This document shows, in pieces, positions 17,205 to 26,211 of a stretch of 64,000 bases of DNA. Within the stretch, counting starts at the first letter, position 1. Every line of letters begins with the position of its first letter. Both the position numbers and the translations under genes were made by a program. The notes beneath the pieces are model-generated. The model made no database searches, was not told the origin of the DNA, and worked only from the letters and a program-made list of their open reading frames with translations. The DNA comes from Leifsonia sp. CL147 (GTDB lineage Bacteria; Actinomycetota; Actinomycetes; Actinomycetales; Microbacteriaceae), in NCBI RefSeq assembly GCF_900114565.1, contig NZ_FOTM01000012.1, positions 1 through 64,000 on the forward strand. Reading direction: 5' to 3'.

Positions 17205-17714
17205 ATGATCGGCATCCTCCTTCCGGTGCTGCAGGGCGCGGCCAGCGCGGCACTCGCTCTCGTGGCGTTCGCCCTCGCTGTGACGTGGCCGTCCCTGCTT
17301 CCGTCGATCGTCGGTGTCCGGAGGGACGGGGCGCGCCTCGCCGCCTTCGCCGGACTCGGCATCGTGCTGGTGCTGGCAGCGTCGGCCGTCTATCTGACGC
17401 CGGGCCTGCTCCTGCGAGATCCCATGGGGCTGCTGCTCTCTGTGCCTGTGGTGGCGCTCTGGCTCCTCGGGGCGGTCGCCCTGGTCGTGCGCGGAATCGT
17501 GATGGATGGCGCTGTCCGCGCGATCTCGTTCGCGTTCGCCGTGGTCGCTGTGACGGGGGCGCTAGCCGGGGTCGCTGCCGCCGTGCTCGCGCAGTACGAC
17601 ATCGCCGACAGGGTCACCCCGACCGGCGCGTTTCTGCTCGCCGTGGGAGCTGTCGCCGCTGTGATCTTCTGGGCTCGCGAGGGGGAGCCGGAGGCGCATC
17701 CCACCCGCGCCTGA
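17205..17714 (+). CDS. Small polytopic membrane protein, function unknown
   Basis: The 169-residue product has about five hydrophobic segments (for example GAASAALALVAFALAVTW and GIVLVLAASAVYL) and ends in an acidic, hydrophilic tail. I do not recognise a family. It lies 49 bp after dnaB on the same strand and could be read through from it. Codon use matches the neighbours, which supports a real gene. Confidence 0.65.
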   Translation: MIGILLPVLQGAASAALALVAFALAVTWPSLLPSIVGVRRDGARLAAFAGLGIVLVLAASAVYLTPGLLLRDPMGLLLSVPVVALWLLGAVALVVRGIVMDGAVRAISFAFAVVAVTGALAGVAAAVLAQYDIADRVTPTGAFLLAVGAVAAVIFWAREGEPEAHPTRA

Positions 17715-17826
17715 CGGGGCGAGGGTGGGACGCGGCGACGGTCGATCGGAGGCCGGTGGATGCGGCGAACGCGCAGAAGGCCGCGACTAGACTGGATGGC
17801 GAATCCCCGATGAAAGAGGTCGCCGA

Positions 17827-18429
17827 GTGGCTACCGCCGTCCCTGCCCCGCATCCGAACGCCCACGCGCACAGCCGGTACTGGCTCGTCCCCGCCGTTCG
17901 CGCCATCGTGGCACTCGCCGCCGGGGCGGTCATCACGTTCACCCGGGATGCGCACACTCCCGTCTTCGGACTCATCGTCTTCGGTCTCTTCGCCATCGTC
18001 GACGGCCTGGCCACGGGCATCCTCAGTGCCCTCTTCGCCGGACCCCGGCTGACCCGCACGCTCTTCGCGGTCCAGGGCGGGATCGGCCTCCTCGCCGGCG
18101 TGCTGGCGCTGGCCCTCACCGGCGGCGGGCTCGGGCTCTTCCTCTACCTGGTGACGGTGTGGGCCGCGCTCACCGGTTTCCTGGAGCTCTACAACGGCAT
18201 CCGCGAGCGGCGCCGGGATGCGGCAGCCCGCGACTGGCTCATCACCGGGGCGATCACGGCGGTGCTCGCGCTGGCGCTGCTGTTCTCGCCCGCCGACGCC
18301 GTGCTGGCGATCGGGCTGTTCGGCGCCTGGGCCGTCATCGTCGGCGTCTTCCAGGCGATCGGGGCGGCGACGTTGCGGGGTGCCGCGCGCACCCGGGCGC
18401 AGTCGCACGGAGCGGAGACCGGATCATGA
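17827..18429 (+). CDS. HdeD/DUF308-like membrane protein
   Basis: A 200-residue protein with six predicted membrane helices arranged as two similar halves. It contains LIVFGLFAIVDGLATGI, WAALTGFLELYNGIR and GLFGAWAVIVGVFQAI. Repeated G(A/L)xxxxxGxxE/D patterns of this kind are typical of the HdeD/DUF308 family, whose molecular role is unknown. The GTG start is preceded by AAAGAGGTC. The stop overlaps the next start (ATGA), so the two are coupled. Confidence 0.75.
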   Translation: MATAVPAPHPNAHAHSRYWLVPAVRAIVALAAGAVITFTRDAHTPVFGLIVFGLFAIVDGLATGILSALFAGPRLTRTLFAVQGGIGLLAGVLALALTGGGLGLFLYLVTVWAALTGFLELYNGIRERRRDAAARDWLITGAITAVLALALLFSPADAVLAIGLFGAWAVIVGVFQAIGAATLRGAARTRAQSHGAETGS

Positions 18430-18758
18430 CCTCCGGCGACAAGAAGGACCCTCGAGTGACCCAGAACCTCCAGCCCAGCCGTCGCGACCGGTTCCTCCCG
18501 GTCGAGCTGATCGGCATCTCCGCCGGCCTCGCCGTCTTCGTCGGTCTGATCGTGCTCGTCGCGACGCGCGAGTTCGTCCTCGCCGGAGTGGCCCTCGGGA
18601 TCACCTTCATCGTGTCGCTCGTGCTCCTCGCGCTCTTCGCGCTGGCCTTCAAGCCGACCGAAGCCGAGGTGGAGGACATCCACGAGCAGGATGCCGAGGC
18701 GCGCGCCAAAGCCGCCCGGCAACGCGCCGAGGGTGACGACCGGCCGCAGGGGCACTGA
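18426..18758 (+). CDS. Small two-helix membrane protein
   Basis: The 110-residue product has a short cytoplasmic N-terminus, two membrane helices (ELIGISAGLAVFVGLIVLVA and GVALGITFIVSLVLLALFAL), and an acidic, Ala/Arg-rich C-terminal tail (EAEVEDIHEQDAEARAKAAR). The ATG overlaps the upstream stop by 4 bp. No known family was recognised; coupling to the HdeD-like gene suggests they act together. Confidence 0.7.
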   Translation: MTSGDKKDPRVTQNLQPSRRDRFLPVELIGISAGLAVFVGLIVLVATREFVLAGVALGITFIVSLVLLALFALAFKPTEAEVEDIHEQDAEARAKAARQRAEGDDRPQGH

Positions 18759-18861
18759 ACCCGGAGCCGGAGCCGGGGCCTGAACCCGGAGCCGGGGCCG
18801 ATGCCCGACGGGTCGCTGGAGAGGCCGACCGCGACGGGGCGCCCGACCCCCGGGCCGCCGG

Positions 18862-20241
18862 TTACAGGTAGTCGACCAGTTCGGACGCCAGGCCGATGTA
18901 CCTCGCCGGGGTGAGCGCGAGCAGGCGGTTCTTCGCCGCCTGCCCGATCTCCAGCCCGTCGACGAACTCCGTCAGGGCAGCGTGGTCCACGCGCTTGCCG
19001 CGCGTCAGCTCCTTGAGGAGTGCGTACGGGTCGGAGATGCTGGAGCGACCGGCCGTGACCTCCGCGCGGATGACGGTCTGGATGGCCTCGGCCAGCACCT
19101 CCCAGTTGGCGTCGAGGTCCGCGGCGAGTGCCTGCCGGTCGATGGCGATCTGGCCGAGGCCGCGCTCGATGTTGTCGAGCGCCAGGAGGGAGTGCCCGAG
19201 TCCGACGCCGATGTTGCGCTGCGTGGTCGAGTCGGTCAGATCCCGCTGGAGGCGGCTGGTGACCAGGGTCGCGGCGAGCGAGTCGAGCACGGCGCTGGAG
19301 AGCTCGAGGTTGGCCTCCGCGTTCTCGAATCGGATCGGGTTGACCTTGTGCGGCATCGTCGACGAACCGGTGGCGCCCGGCTCGGGAACCTGCCGGAAGT
19401 AGCCGAGCGAGATGTAGGTCCAGATGTCCGTGCACAGGTTGTGCAGGATGCGGTTGGCGTGCGAGATGCGCGAATACAGCTCCGCTTGCCAGTCGTGCGG
19501 CTCGATCTGAGTGGTCAACGGGTTCCAGTCGAGGCCGAGGCTCTCGACGAACTCCTGCGAGATGCGCGGCCAGTCGGCCTCCGGGTCGGCGACCAGGTGG
19601 GCGGCGAAGGTGCCCGTCGCGCCGCTGAACTTCCCGAGGTGGACGCCGCCCTCGATCTGGGCGAGGACCCGCTCCAGGCGGTGCACGAAGACCGCGAGCT
19701 CCTTGCCCATGGTGGTCGGTGTCGCCGGCTGGCCGTGCGTGCGTGCGAGCATCGCGTCGCCGCGGTACTGCTTCGCCTGCACGCGGAGCTCGGCGATGAC
19801 GGCGCGGAACTTCGGCAGCCACGACTCGCGGACCGCCGCACTCACCGTAAGTGCGTACGAGAGGTTGTTGATGTCCTCGCTCGTCGCGGCGAAATGGGTC
19901 AGCTCCGCGATGTGGTCCAGGCCCAGCGCGTGGAGTCGCTCGCGGACCAGGTACTCGACCGCCTTCACGTCGTGCCGGGTGGTCGCTTCGAGCTCCGCCA
20001 GCCGGTCGATCTCGGGCTGGCCGAAGTCGTCCGCGAGAGCCCGCAGCGCTTCGGTCTGCTCGGCGGACAGCGGGGAGGACCCGAACATCCTGTGCTCGGT
20101 GAGGAAGACGAGCCACTCGACCTCCACCTGGACGCGCGCCCGGTTCAGCCCCGCCTCCGACAAGTGGTCGCCGAGCCCGATCACGACGGGCCGGTAGCGG
20201 CCGTCGAGGGGACTGAGCGGCTGGGGAGGCAGGGCGGTCAT
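18862..20241 (-). CDS. purB: Adenylosuccinate lyase
   Basis: A 459-residue enzyme of the fumarase/aspartase superfamily, acting twice in purine synthesis (SAICAR to AICAR, and adenylosuccinate to AMP). It shows PLSPLDGRYRPVV at the N-terminus, HGQPATPTTMGKE, and the signature loop GSSTMPHKVNPIRFEN. The ATG at 20241 has GAGGAGCACC directly upstream and gives the family N-terminus; the longer upstream frame is rejected. The PurB subclass with a longer N-terminal domain, as in E. coli, fits its length. Confidence 0.95.
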   Translation of the reverse strand: MTALPPQPLSPLDGRYRPVVIGLGDHLSEAGLNRARVQVEVEWLVFLTEHRMFGSSPLSAEQTEALRALADDFGQPEIDRLAELEATTRHDVKAVEYLVRERLHALGLDHIAELTHFAATSEDINNLSYALTVSAAVRESWLPKFRAVIAELRVQAKQYRGDAMLARTHGQPATPTTMGKELAVFVHRLERVLAQIEGGVHLGKFSGATGTFAAHLVADPEADWPRISQEFVESLGLDWNPLTTQIEPHDWQAELYSRISHANRILHNLCTDIWTYISLGYFRQVPEPGATGSSTMPHKVNPIRFENAEANLELSSAVLDSLAATLVTSRLQRDLTDSTTQRNIGVGLGHSLLALDNIERGLGQIAIDRQALAADLDANWEVLAEAIQTVIRAEVTAGRSSISDPYALLKELTRGKRVDHAALTEFVDGLEIGQAAKNRLLALTPARYIGLASELVDYL

Positions 20242-20332
20242 GGTGCTCCTCGCGAGGTCGAGCGGCGGGTACCCCACCATTCTCCCGCACGCGACTGCAG
20301 GCCGCGGACCCCACGCGTGCGGGCCGCGGACC

Positions 20333-20719
20333 TCAGGTGCGCCGGGTGGGACGCACGAGCAGCCCGAGCAGCCAGGCGATGATACCGAGGACGAGCGCAC
20401 CGAGCACGCCCCACCAGAACCCTGCGACGTACAGTCCGAACCCCATCGCTCCGCTGATCCAGGACACGATGAGAAGGAGGAAGGCGTTGACGATCAGCGA
20501 GATCAGCCCCAGCGTCAGGATGTAGAGCGGGAGGGCGACGATTCGGATGATCGTGCCGATGACCGCGTTCACGATGCCGAAGATCAGGGCGATGAGCAGG
20601 AACGTGAGCACCGTGGCCGTGGTTCCCGAGGCGTAGGGACGGACGCTCACGCCGCTGACGATCAGCGTCGTGAGCCAGAGGGCGAAGGCGTTGATGATCA
20701 GCCTGAGCAGGAATCGCAT
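20333..20719 (-). CDS. Phage-holin-like four-helix membrane protein (PF04020-type)
   Basis: The 128-residue protein begins MRFLLRLIINAFALWLTTLI and has four hydrophobic helices with internal NAFxL, NAVIG and GILG-type turns. Small chromosomal proteins of this type are annotated as holin superfamily IV but are widespread outside prophages, and no phage genes are near. AAGGATGAGGCC precedes the ATG. It lies upstream of purB on the same strand, with 91 bp between them. Confidence 0.8.
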   Translation of the reverse strand: MRFLLRLIINAFALWLTTLIVSGVSVRPYASGTTATVLTFLLIALIFGIVNAVIGTIIRIVALPLYILTLGLISLIVNAFLLLIVSWISGAMGFGLYVAGFWWGVLGALVLGIIAWLLGLLVRPTRRT

Positions 20720-20858
20720 GGCCTCATCCTTCCAGGGAGCGGGGCCGGGGTACAGGGGTGCGGCCGCCTACGCGTGATGCGCTTGATCCCCAGGCGGCGT
20801 CCATCCACAGGTTTGCGGAATTCCCCTGGAAGTATGCGGGCGCGGCTAAGTTGGGTCT

Positions 20859-21968
20859 GTGAGTTCCGATGACCTGCCCGGCGTGAGACTACGCCCTGAA
20901 ATCGTCGCGGTGCCGCCCTACAAGCAGGGGCGACCGGCGCCGGTCGATGGCTTCAAGCTGTCCAGCAACGAGAATCCCTTCACCCCCCTGCCCTCGGTGG
21001 TGGATGCGGTGGCCGCGACGCTGCGGCAGCTGAACCGCTACCCGGATGCGGGCGGAGGGGACCTGCGGCAGCGCCTCGCCGAGCGGCACGGTGTGGGCGT
21101 CGGCCAGGTGCACCTGGGCAGCGGCTCGGTCGCACTGCTCTCGCAGTTCATCTCGGCGGCGGCCGGAGCGGGCGACGAGGTCGTGTACTCCTGGCGCTCC
21201 TTCGAGGCCTACCCGGGGCTGGTGACCGTGACGGGGGCGACGAGCGTCCAGGTCCCGAACCTCCCGGACGGAAGCCACGACCTGGAGGCGATGGCCGCGG
21301 CGATCACGGACCGCACCCGCGTCGTGATCGTGTGCACGCCGAACAACCCGACGGGCACGATCGTCACGGCGGCTGACTTCGAGGCCTTCATGGCTCGCGT
21401 GCCCTCCGACCTCCTGGTGCTGCTCGACGAGGCGTACTTCGAGTTCGTCACCGATGACGCGGCGGTGGACGGCATCCCCCTCCTCTCGCGCTACCCCAAC
21501 CTCGTGGTGCTGCGGACCTTCTCCAAGGCCTACGGGCTCGCCGGGTTGCGCATCGGCTATGCCATCGGTCCGCAGGCGGTGCTCGACGCAGCGCGTTCGG
21601 CGGCCATCCCGCTCTCGGTCACGGACGCCTCCCGCATTGCCGCACTGGCCTCGATCGACGCGGAGGACGAGTTGCTGGAGCGTGTGGCACGTGTCGCCAT
21701 GCGGCGGGACCGGCTCCGGGATGCGCTGCTCGCGCAGGGCTGGGCCGTCCCGGAGGCTCAGGGGAACTTCGTGTGGCTGGCCACGGGGGCGGAGACGGCA
21801 GACGCCAACGACGCATTCTTCGACGCCGGGCTGACCGTGCGGGCTTTTCCGCCGGAGGGCATCCGCATCAGTGTCGGCGAGGAGGAATCTGTGGACAAAC
21901 TCCTGCAGGTCAGTGGGGATATTGTGCAGAACCTACCAAATGGCCACCCCGCCAAGCGGTTAGGTTAG
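20859..21968 (+). CDS. Histidinol-phosphate / aromatic aminotransferase (HisC family)
   Basis: A 369-residue PLP enzyme. It has [46 protein letters not shown] and the lysine motif [17 protein letters not shown] (Lys223). Family members transaminate histidinol phosphate or aromatic amino acids. No his genes are adjacent, and it precedes a 2-oxo acid dehydrogenase operon by 4 bp, so an aromatic or branched-chain role is plausible. TAAGTT (20847-20852) lies exactly 6 nt before the GTG, indicating a leaderless mRNA. Confidence 0.9.
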   Translation: MSSDDLPGVRLRPEIVAVPPYKQGRPAPVDGFKLSSNENPFTPLPSVVDAVAATLRQLNRYPDAGGGDLRQRLAERHGVGVGQVHLGSGSVALLSQFISAAAGAGDEVVYSWRSFEAYPGLVTVTGATSVQVPNLPDGSHDLEAMAAAITDRTRVVIVCTPNNPTGTIVTAADFEAFMARVPSDLLVLLDEAYFEFVTDDAAVDGIPLLSRYPNLVVLRTFSKAYGLAGLRIGYAIGPQAVLDAARSAAIPLSVTDASRIAALASIDAEDELLERVARVAMRRDRLRDALLAQGWAVPEAQGNFVWLATGAETADANDAFFDAGLTVRAFPPEGIRISVGEEESVDKLLQVSGDIVQNLPNGHPAKRLG

Positions 21969-21972
21969 AACG

Positions 21973-23112
21973 GTGGTTGCGACGAACGAGATCCCGCGCC
22001 CGGCGAACACGGTCCAGCTGCTCACCGCTGACGGCCGGTTCCAGCCGAGCGAGACGTCGGCGGAGTACCTCCCGTACCTGGAGAACCTCGACGAGAACGA
22101 CTACCGCACCTTCTACCGCGACATGGTCCGCGTCCGTCGTTTCGACGACGAGGCGGCGAACCTGCAGCGCCAGGGGCAGCTCGGCCTCTGGGTGCCGAGC
22201 CACGGCCAGGAGGGCGCCCAGGTCGGGTCGGCTCGCGCGGCGAAGCCGCAGGACCACCTGTTCCCCTCGTACCGGGAGCACGTCGTCGGTCTGATCCGCG
22301 GCGTCGACCCGGTCGGCATCGTGGGTGTCTTCCGCGGTGTCGCGCACGGCGGGTGGGACCCGACCGATCCCGCCATCGGCAACTTCCACCTCTACACGCT
22401 GGTCATCGGATCGCAGTCGCTGCACGCGACCGGCTATGCGATGGGCATGAAGCTCGACGGCAAGGTCGGGACGGGCGACCCCACGCAGGACGCGGCGACG
22501 ATCGTCTACTTCGGCGATGGCGCGACCAGCCAGGGCGACGTCAACGAGGCGTACGTCTTCGCCGCCAGCTACCAGACGCCGCAGGTGTTCTTCCTGCAGA
22601 ACAACCACTGGGCCATCTCAGTGCCGGTCTCGACGCAGTCGCGCACTCCTCTTTATCTGCGTTCGAGCGGCTTCGGCATCCCGGGCGTCCAGATCGACGG
22701 CAACGATGTGCTGGCGGCCTATGCGGTCACGGCGAAGCATCTCGACGACGCGCGCAGCGGCGAAGGTCCCAGCATGATCGAGGCCCTGACCTACCGGATG
22801 GGCGCGCACACCTCCAGCGACGACCCGTCCAAGTACCGCTCGGACGACGAGCTCGCCTACTGGGCCGAGCGCGACCCGATCCGGCGCTTCCGGGTGTTCC
22901 TCGAGGAGCAGGGCGTCGGGCAGGCGTTCTTCGACAGTGCCGATGAGGAGGCGGCGGATCTCGCCGCCGATGTCCGCAGGCGGACGCTCGCGCTGACGCC
23001 GCCGCCGGTCGCATCCATGTTCCAGCACGTCTACAGTGAGCCGCATCCCGTCACGGAGGAGCAGCAGCGCTGGTTCGAGGAGTACGAGTCGTCCTTCGGA
23101 GGTGACGCATGA
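21973..23112 (+). CDS. 2-oxo acid dehydrogenase E1 component, alpha subunit
   Basis: A 379-residue thiamine-diphosphate E1 alpha subunit. The TPP/Mg motif starts GDGATSQGDVNEA at residue 181 and closes with LQNNHW near 210. RVRRFDDEAANLQRQGQLG and YRMGAHTSSDDPSKYR are typical of pyruvate or branched-chain 2-oxo acid dehydrogenases. It decarboxylates the 2-oxo acid together with the beta subunit. TAGGTT (21961-21966) is 6 nt before the GTG, suggesting a second, leaderless start inside the operon. The stop overlaps the next ATG. Confidence 0.92.
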   Translation: MVATNEIPRPANTVQLLTADGRFQPSETSAEYLPYLENLDENDYRTFYRDMVRVRRFDDEAANLQRQGQLGLWVPSHGQEGAQVGSARAAKPQDHLFPSYREHVVGLIRGVDPVGIVGVFRGVAHGGWDPTDPAIGNFHLYTLVIGSQSLHATGYAMGMKLDGKVGTGDPTQDAATIVYFGDGATSQGDVNEAYVFAASYQTPQVFFLQNNHWAISVPVSTQSRTPLYLRSSGFGIPGVQIDGNDVLAAYAVTAKHLDDARSGEGPSMIEALTYRMGAHTSSDDPSKYRSDDELAYWAERDPIRRFRVFLEEQGVGQAFFDSADEEAADLAADVRRRTLALTPPPVASMFQHVYSEPHPVTEEQQRWFEEYESSFGGDA

Positions 23113-24440
23113 GCGAGGTGAGGAGCGAGGCCGAGTACAGCGAGGCCGAGTACGTGGAGGCCGAGCTGATCGACGGCGAGCCCGAGAGCGACGCGGACGA
23201 GAACGAGGGCCAGGGCGACGACGAATCGTCTCCCGATGCTGCGTCCCCCGACTCGACGAACGACGACTCGGCCGACTTCGACTCGACGTTGCTGGACACG
23301 CAGGCGATCGACGTCGTCGAGATCATCGAGAGCGACCCCGGCGCGCGCGTGCTCGAAGAGCACGTCGCCGAACAGGAGTGGACCCGCGAGTTCGTGGTCG
23401 AGGACGAGCCAGGCGAGGACCCGGGTCCCGCTCCAGATGTAGTCGACGCCCCGCCCGAGCCGCGCATCCAGTCGCTGCCGATGGTGAAGGCGTTGAACGC
23501 CGGACTGCGGCGCGCCCTAGCGGATGACCCGCGCGTCCTTCTCATGGGAGAGGACATCGGGCCCCTGGGCGGCGTCTTCCGGGTGACGGAGGGACTGCAG
23601 AAGGAGTTCGGTCCCCAGCGCGTCATGGACACCCCGCTCGCCGAGGCCGGCATCATCGGCACGGCGATCGGGCTGGCGATGCGCGGCTACCGGCCGGTGC
23701 TCGAGATCCAGTTCAACGGATTCGTCTTCCCCGGCTTCGATCAGATCACCACACAGCTCGCCAAGATGACCAACCGGCACGGCGGCAAGCTGGCGTTCCC
23801 CGTCGTCATCCGCATCCCGCACGGCGGCCACATCGGCGCCGTGGAGCACCACCAGGAGGCGCCCGAGGCGTACTTCGCGCACACCGCCGGCCTCCGGGTC
23901 GTCGCGCCGTCGACCCCGCATGACGCGTATTGGATGATCCAGGAGGCGATCCGCTCGGACGACCCGGTGGTCTTCTTCGAGCCGATGAGCCGTTACTGGC
24001 CCAAGGGCGAGGTCGACCTGGTCGAGAACGGTACGCCGCTGCACGCGAGCCGCGTGGTGCGCACGGGCACCGATGCGACCATCGTCGCCTGGGCCGGGAT
24101 GGTGAGCGTCGCGCTCCGCGCTGCCGAGCTCGCCGCCGAGGAGGGACGCAGCCTGGAGGTCATCGACCTCCGGTCGCTCTCGCCCGTCGACTACGGGCCG
24201 GTCATCGCGTCCGTCCAGAAGACAGGCCGCCTGATCGTCGCGCAGGAGGCGCCGGGCAACGTGTCCGTCGGTTCCGAGGTGGCGGCGACCCTCGCCGAGA
24301 AGGCGTTCTACTCGCTCGAGGCACCGGTGCTGCGCGTCTCCGGGTTCGACGTGCCGTTCCCGCCGGCGAACCTGGAAGAGCTCTACCTGCCGGACGCCGA
24401 CCGCATCCTCGAGGCCGTCGACCGGGCGCTGGCCTACTGA
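23109..24440 (+). CDS. 2-oxo acid dehydrogenase E1 component, beta subunit, with acidic N-terminal extension
   Basis: The C-terminal 325 residues are a normal E1 beta. They include [53 protein letters not shown] and a C-terminal [16 protein letters not shown]. Ahead of this lies an unusual tail of about 115 residues, rich in Glu, Asp and Ser with almost no hydrophobic clusters ([20 protein letters not shown]). The start is well supported: the ATG forms ATGA with the E1 alpha stop and GGAGGTGA lies just upstream. The tail is probably disordered; its role is unknown. Confidence 0.93.
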   Translation: MSEVRSEAEYSEAEYVEAELIDGEPESDADENEGQGDDESSPDAASPDSTNDDSADFDSTLLDTQAIDVVEIIESDPGARVLEEHVAEQEWTREFVVEDEPGEDPGPAPDVVDAPPEPRIQSLPMVKALNAGLRRALADDPRVLLMGEDIGPLGGVFRVTEGLQKEFGPQRVMDTPLAEAGIIGTAIGLAMRGYRPVLEIQFNGFVFPGFDQITTQLAKMTNRHGGKLAFPVVIRIPHGGHIGAVEHHQEAPEAYFAHTAGLRVVAPSTPHDAYWMIQEAIRSDDPVVFFEPMSRYWPKGEVDLVENGTPLHASRVVRTGTDATIVAWAGMVSVALRAAELAAEEGRSLEVIDLRSLSPVDYGPVIASVQKTGRLIVAQEAPGNVSVGSEVAATLAEKAFYSLEAPVLRVSGFDVPFPPANLEELYLPDADRILEAVDRALAY

Positions 24441-24513
24441 GCGCCCCGCCCTTGCCGGCAGGGGCGGACCCGGCCGGCGCCGACCCACAGCAACAGACAG
24501 AGAGAAGTCGCAG

Positions 24514-25953
24514 ATGAGCGAGTCCCAGTTCCTCCTGCCCGATGTGGGCGAGGGCCTGACCGAGGCGGAGATCGTCTCGTGGAAGGTCACGCCGGGCGAG
24601 CAGGTCGCGGTGAACCAGGTGATCGTCGAGATCGAGACCGCCAAGTCGCTGGTCGAGCTGCCGTCGCCGTTCGAGGGAACCGTGGGCGAGCTCCTCGTCT
24701 CCGAGGGTCAGACGGTCGAGGTCGGCACGCCGATCTTCACCGTGACGAGCGGCAGTGAGACGGCCGGGCCCCAGCCCGAGCCGGAGCCGGCGGAGGAGGT
24801 CGCCGCCGACGCTGCGGCGACCGTCTCGCACGAGGAGGATCCGAAGCCGGGCGCCGTCCTGGTGGGCTACGGCTCCTCGGGGCACGGCACGAGCCGTCGC
24901 CGCCGCGTGACGCATCCCGGAACGGCTTCGATCCCCGTATCGTTCTCGGGATCGATCGCACCCGCCGCCACGTCGTCGCAGACCGCCGCCGCACCATCCG
25001 GCACCGCGGCCTCCCCCGCGGCGCACGCTTCGGCGATCGCCCACGCGGCGCCGTCCGCCCACGCGGCGCCGTCCGCCCACGCGGCGCCGTCCGGGCCGGT
25101 CTTCGCCAAGCCGCCGGTGCGCAAGCTCGCCAAGGACCTCGGCGTCGACATCACCGTTGTGACCCCCACCGGCCCGATCGGCGACGTCACCCGCGACGAC
25201 GTCCTGCGCGAGGCGACCCAGGTGACCGTGTTCCGCAACATCCAGACGCCGGAATGGCCGAACGACCGCGAGGACCGCATCCCGGTCAAGGGCGTCCGGA
25301 AGGCGATCGCGACCGCGATGACCTCGAGCGCGTTCAGCGCCCCGCACGTCAGTCTGTTCGTCGATGTGGACGCGACGCGGACCATGGAGTTCGTCAAGCG
25401 GCTCAAGAATTCGGCCGACTTCGCCGGAGTGAAGGTCTCTCCCCTGCTCATCATGGCCAAGGCCATGATCTGGGCCGTCCGCCGCAACCCGACGGTGAAC
25501 TCGTCGTGGACGGACGAGGAGATCATCGTCCGCCACTACGTCAATCTCGGGATCGCCGCGGCCACGCCGCGCGGCCTCATCGTGCCCAACATCAAAGAGG
25601 CGCAGGGCATGACTCTGCTGGAGCTCGCGAAGCAGCTCGAGCAGCTGACCCTCACCGCCCGCGACGGCAAGACCCCGCCGTCCGACATGAGCGGCGGGAC
25701 GATCACGATCACGAACATCGGTGTGTTCGGGATGGACACCGGCACGCCCATCCTGAACCCCGGTGAGGTCGGCATCGTGGCCCTCGGCACCATCAAGCAG
25801 AAGCCGTGGGTGGTCGACGGCGAGGTGCGTCCGCGTTTCGTCACCACGCTCGGCGCATCCTTCGACCATCGCGTCGTGGATGGCGACGTCGCCTCCCGTT
25901 TCCTGGCGGATGTCGCCTCCATCATCGAGGAGCCCGCGCTGCTCCTGGATTAA
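24514..25953 (+). CDS. 2-oxo acid dehydrogenase E2 component (dihydrolipoamide acyltransferase)
   Basis: A 479-residue E2 core protein. A single lipoyl domain carries Lys44 in ETAKSLVEL. An Ala/Pro-rich linker with three AHAAPS repeats leads to a peripheral-subunit-binding domain ([20 protein letters not shown]), and the catalytic domain ends in [10 protein letters not shown] with His452. It transfers the acyl group to CoA. No E3 gene follows. The last residues EEPALLLD are encoded by a 26-bp sequence repeated at 29033-29058, so this 3' end appears to have been the insertion point of the adjacent peptide cassette. Confidence 0.93.
   Translation: MSESQFLLPDVGEGLTEAEIVSWKVTPGEQVAVNQVIVEIETAKSLVELPSPFEGTVGELLVSEGQTVEVGTPIFTVTSGSETAGPQPEPEPAEEVAADAAATVSHEEDPKPGAVLVGYGSSGHGTSRRRRVTHPGTASIPVSFSGSIAPAATSSQTAAAPSGTAASPAAHASAIAHAAPSAHAAPSAHAAPSGPVFAKPPVRKLAKDLGVDITVVTPTGPIGDVTRDDVLREATQVTVFRNIQTPEWPNDREDRIPVKGVRKAIATAMTSSAFSAPHVSLFVDVDATRTMEFVKRLKNSADFAGVKVSPLLIMAKAMIWAVRRNPTVNSSWTDEEIIVRHYVNLGIAAATPRGLIVPNIKEAQGMTLLELAKQLEQLTLTARDGKTPPSDMSGGTITITNIGVFGMDTGTPILNPGEVGIVALGTIKQKPWVVDGEVRPRFVTTLGASFDHRVVDGDVASRFLADVASIIEEPALLLD
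25042..25095 (+). repeat. 18-bp tandem repeat within the E2 linker
   Basis: CACGCGGCGCCGTCCGCC is repeated three times; the last copy differs at its end. It encodes [18 protein letters not shown] in the flexible linker between the lipoyl and subunit-binding domains, where copy number can change without breaking the fold. Confidence 0.85.
25926..25951 (+). repeat. Left copy of 26-bp direct repeat (att-like), 3' end of E2 gene
   Basis: The 26 bp from CGAGGAGCCCGCG to CTCCTGGATT are identical to 29033-29058. Both copies sit in the same frame, encode EEPALLLD, and run into a stop codon (TAA here, TGA at the right copy). The two copies bound the peptide-modification cassette. Site-specific integration into gene 3' ends leaves this kind of duplication. 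Confidence 0.85.
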
Positions 25954-25964
25954 TGAGGCATATA

Positions 25965-25991
25965 TACCCAAATACAAACCTTTCTTGGGTA
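25965..25991 (+). promoter_or_regulatory. AT-rich inverted repeat in the cassette promoter region
   Basis: TACCCAA (25965-25971) and TTGGGTA (25985-25991) form a 7-bp inverted repeat in an unusually AT-rich stretch. TATATA at 25961-25966 could be a -10 element for the precursor gene. Assignment of promoter and operator here is tentative. Confidence 0.35.
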
Positions 25992-26009
25992 CATCTCAGT
26001 TGCTACCGT

Positions 26010-26039
26010 CGGTAGGAGGGCAAACCCGCCCTCCTATCG
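26010..26039 (+). promoter_or_regulatory. Leader hairpin before the precursor peptide gene
   Basis: CGGTAGGAGGGC pairs with GCCCTCCTATCG (12 bp, one G-T pair) around a 6-nt loop AAACCC. It ends 12 nt before the ATG, just upstream of GAGAGGAAG. There is no following T-run, so it looks more like an mRNA stabiliser or translational control element than a terminator. Confidence 0.6.
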
Positions 26040-26050
26040 AGAGGAAGCAC

Positions 26051-26155
26051 ATGATCAACTCCGACATCCTTGACGACGTCGCTGCGCCTCAGGCAGCGAC
26101 TCGCCAGGCAGGCGGCTACACGACCCGTCAGGCCGGCGGATACACCACGCGATAA
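26051..26155 (+). CDS. Putative RiPP precursor peptide with repeated core TRQAGGYT
   Basis: The 34-residue peptide has a leader-like part MINSDILDDVAAPQAA and then TRQAGGYT twice and a final TR. It has no cysteine; Thr, Tyr, Gln and Arg dominate the core. The two 24-nt copies coding for RQAGGYTT differ in five codons, all synonymous, which argues that the peptide is translated and selected. GAGAGGAAG is a good ribosome-binding site. A strong hairpin follows, then a YcaO enzyme and an exporter. Repeated-core precursors with a YcaO partner are known among RiPPs, but I do not recognise this core. The mature product and modification are unknown. Confidence 0.8.
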   Translation: MINSDILDDVAAPQAATRQAGGYTTRQAGGYTTR

Positions 26156-26164
26156 GGGAACGTG

Positions 26165-26192
26165 CGGACCAGTGCGGCTCCGCGCTGGTCCG
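26165..26192 (+). terminator. Hairpin between precursor and YcaO gene (attenuator-like)
   Basis: CGGACCAGTGCG pairs with CGCGCTGGTCCG (12 bp, one G-T pair) around GCTC and is followed by TATATCTCCTT. A partial terminator here would give more precursor than enzyme mRNA, a common arrangement in RiPP loci. The U-tract is weak, so read-through is expected. Confidence 0.6.
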
Positions 26193-26211
26193 TATATCTC
26201 CTTACGAGCTC

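Noticed and set aside
18759-18861. Small gene between the membrane protein and purB
   Set aside because: Only imperfect AACCCGGAGCCGG repeats are visible, with no start-site signal.
20333-20719. Prophage holin
   Set aside because: The fold is holin-like but no other phage gene is near, and this small family is common in bacterial chromosomes.
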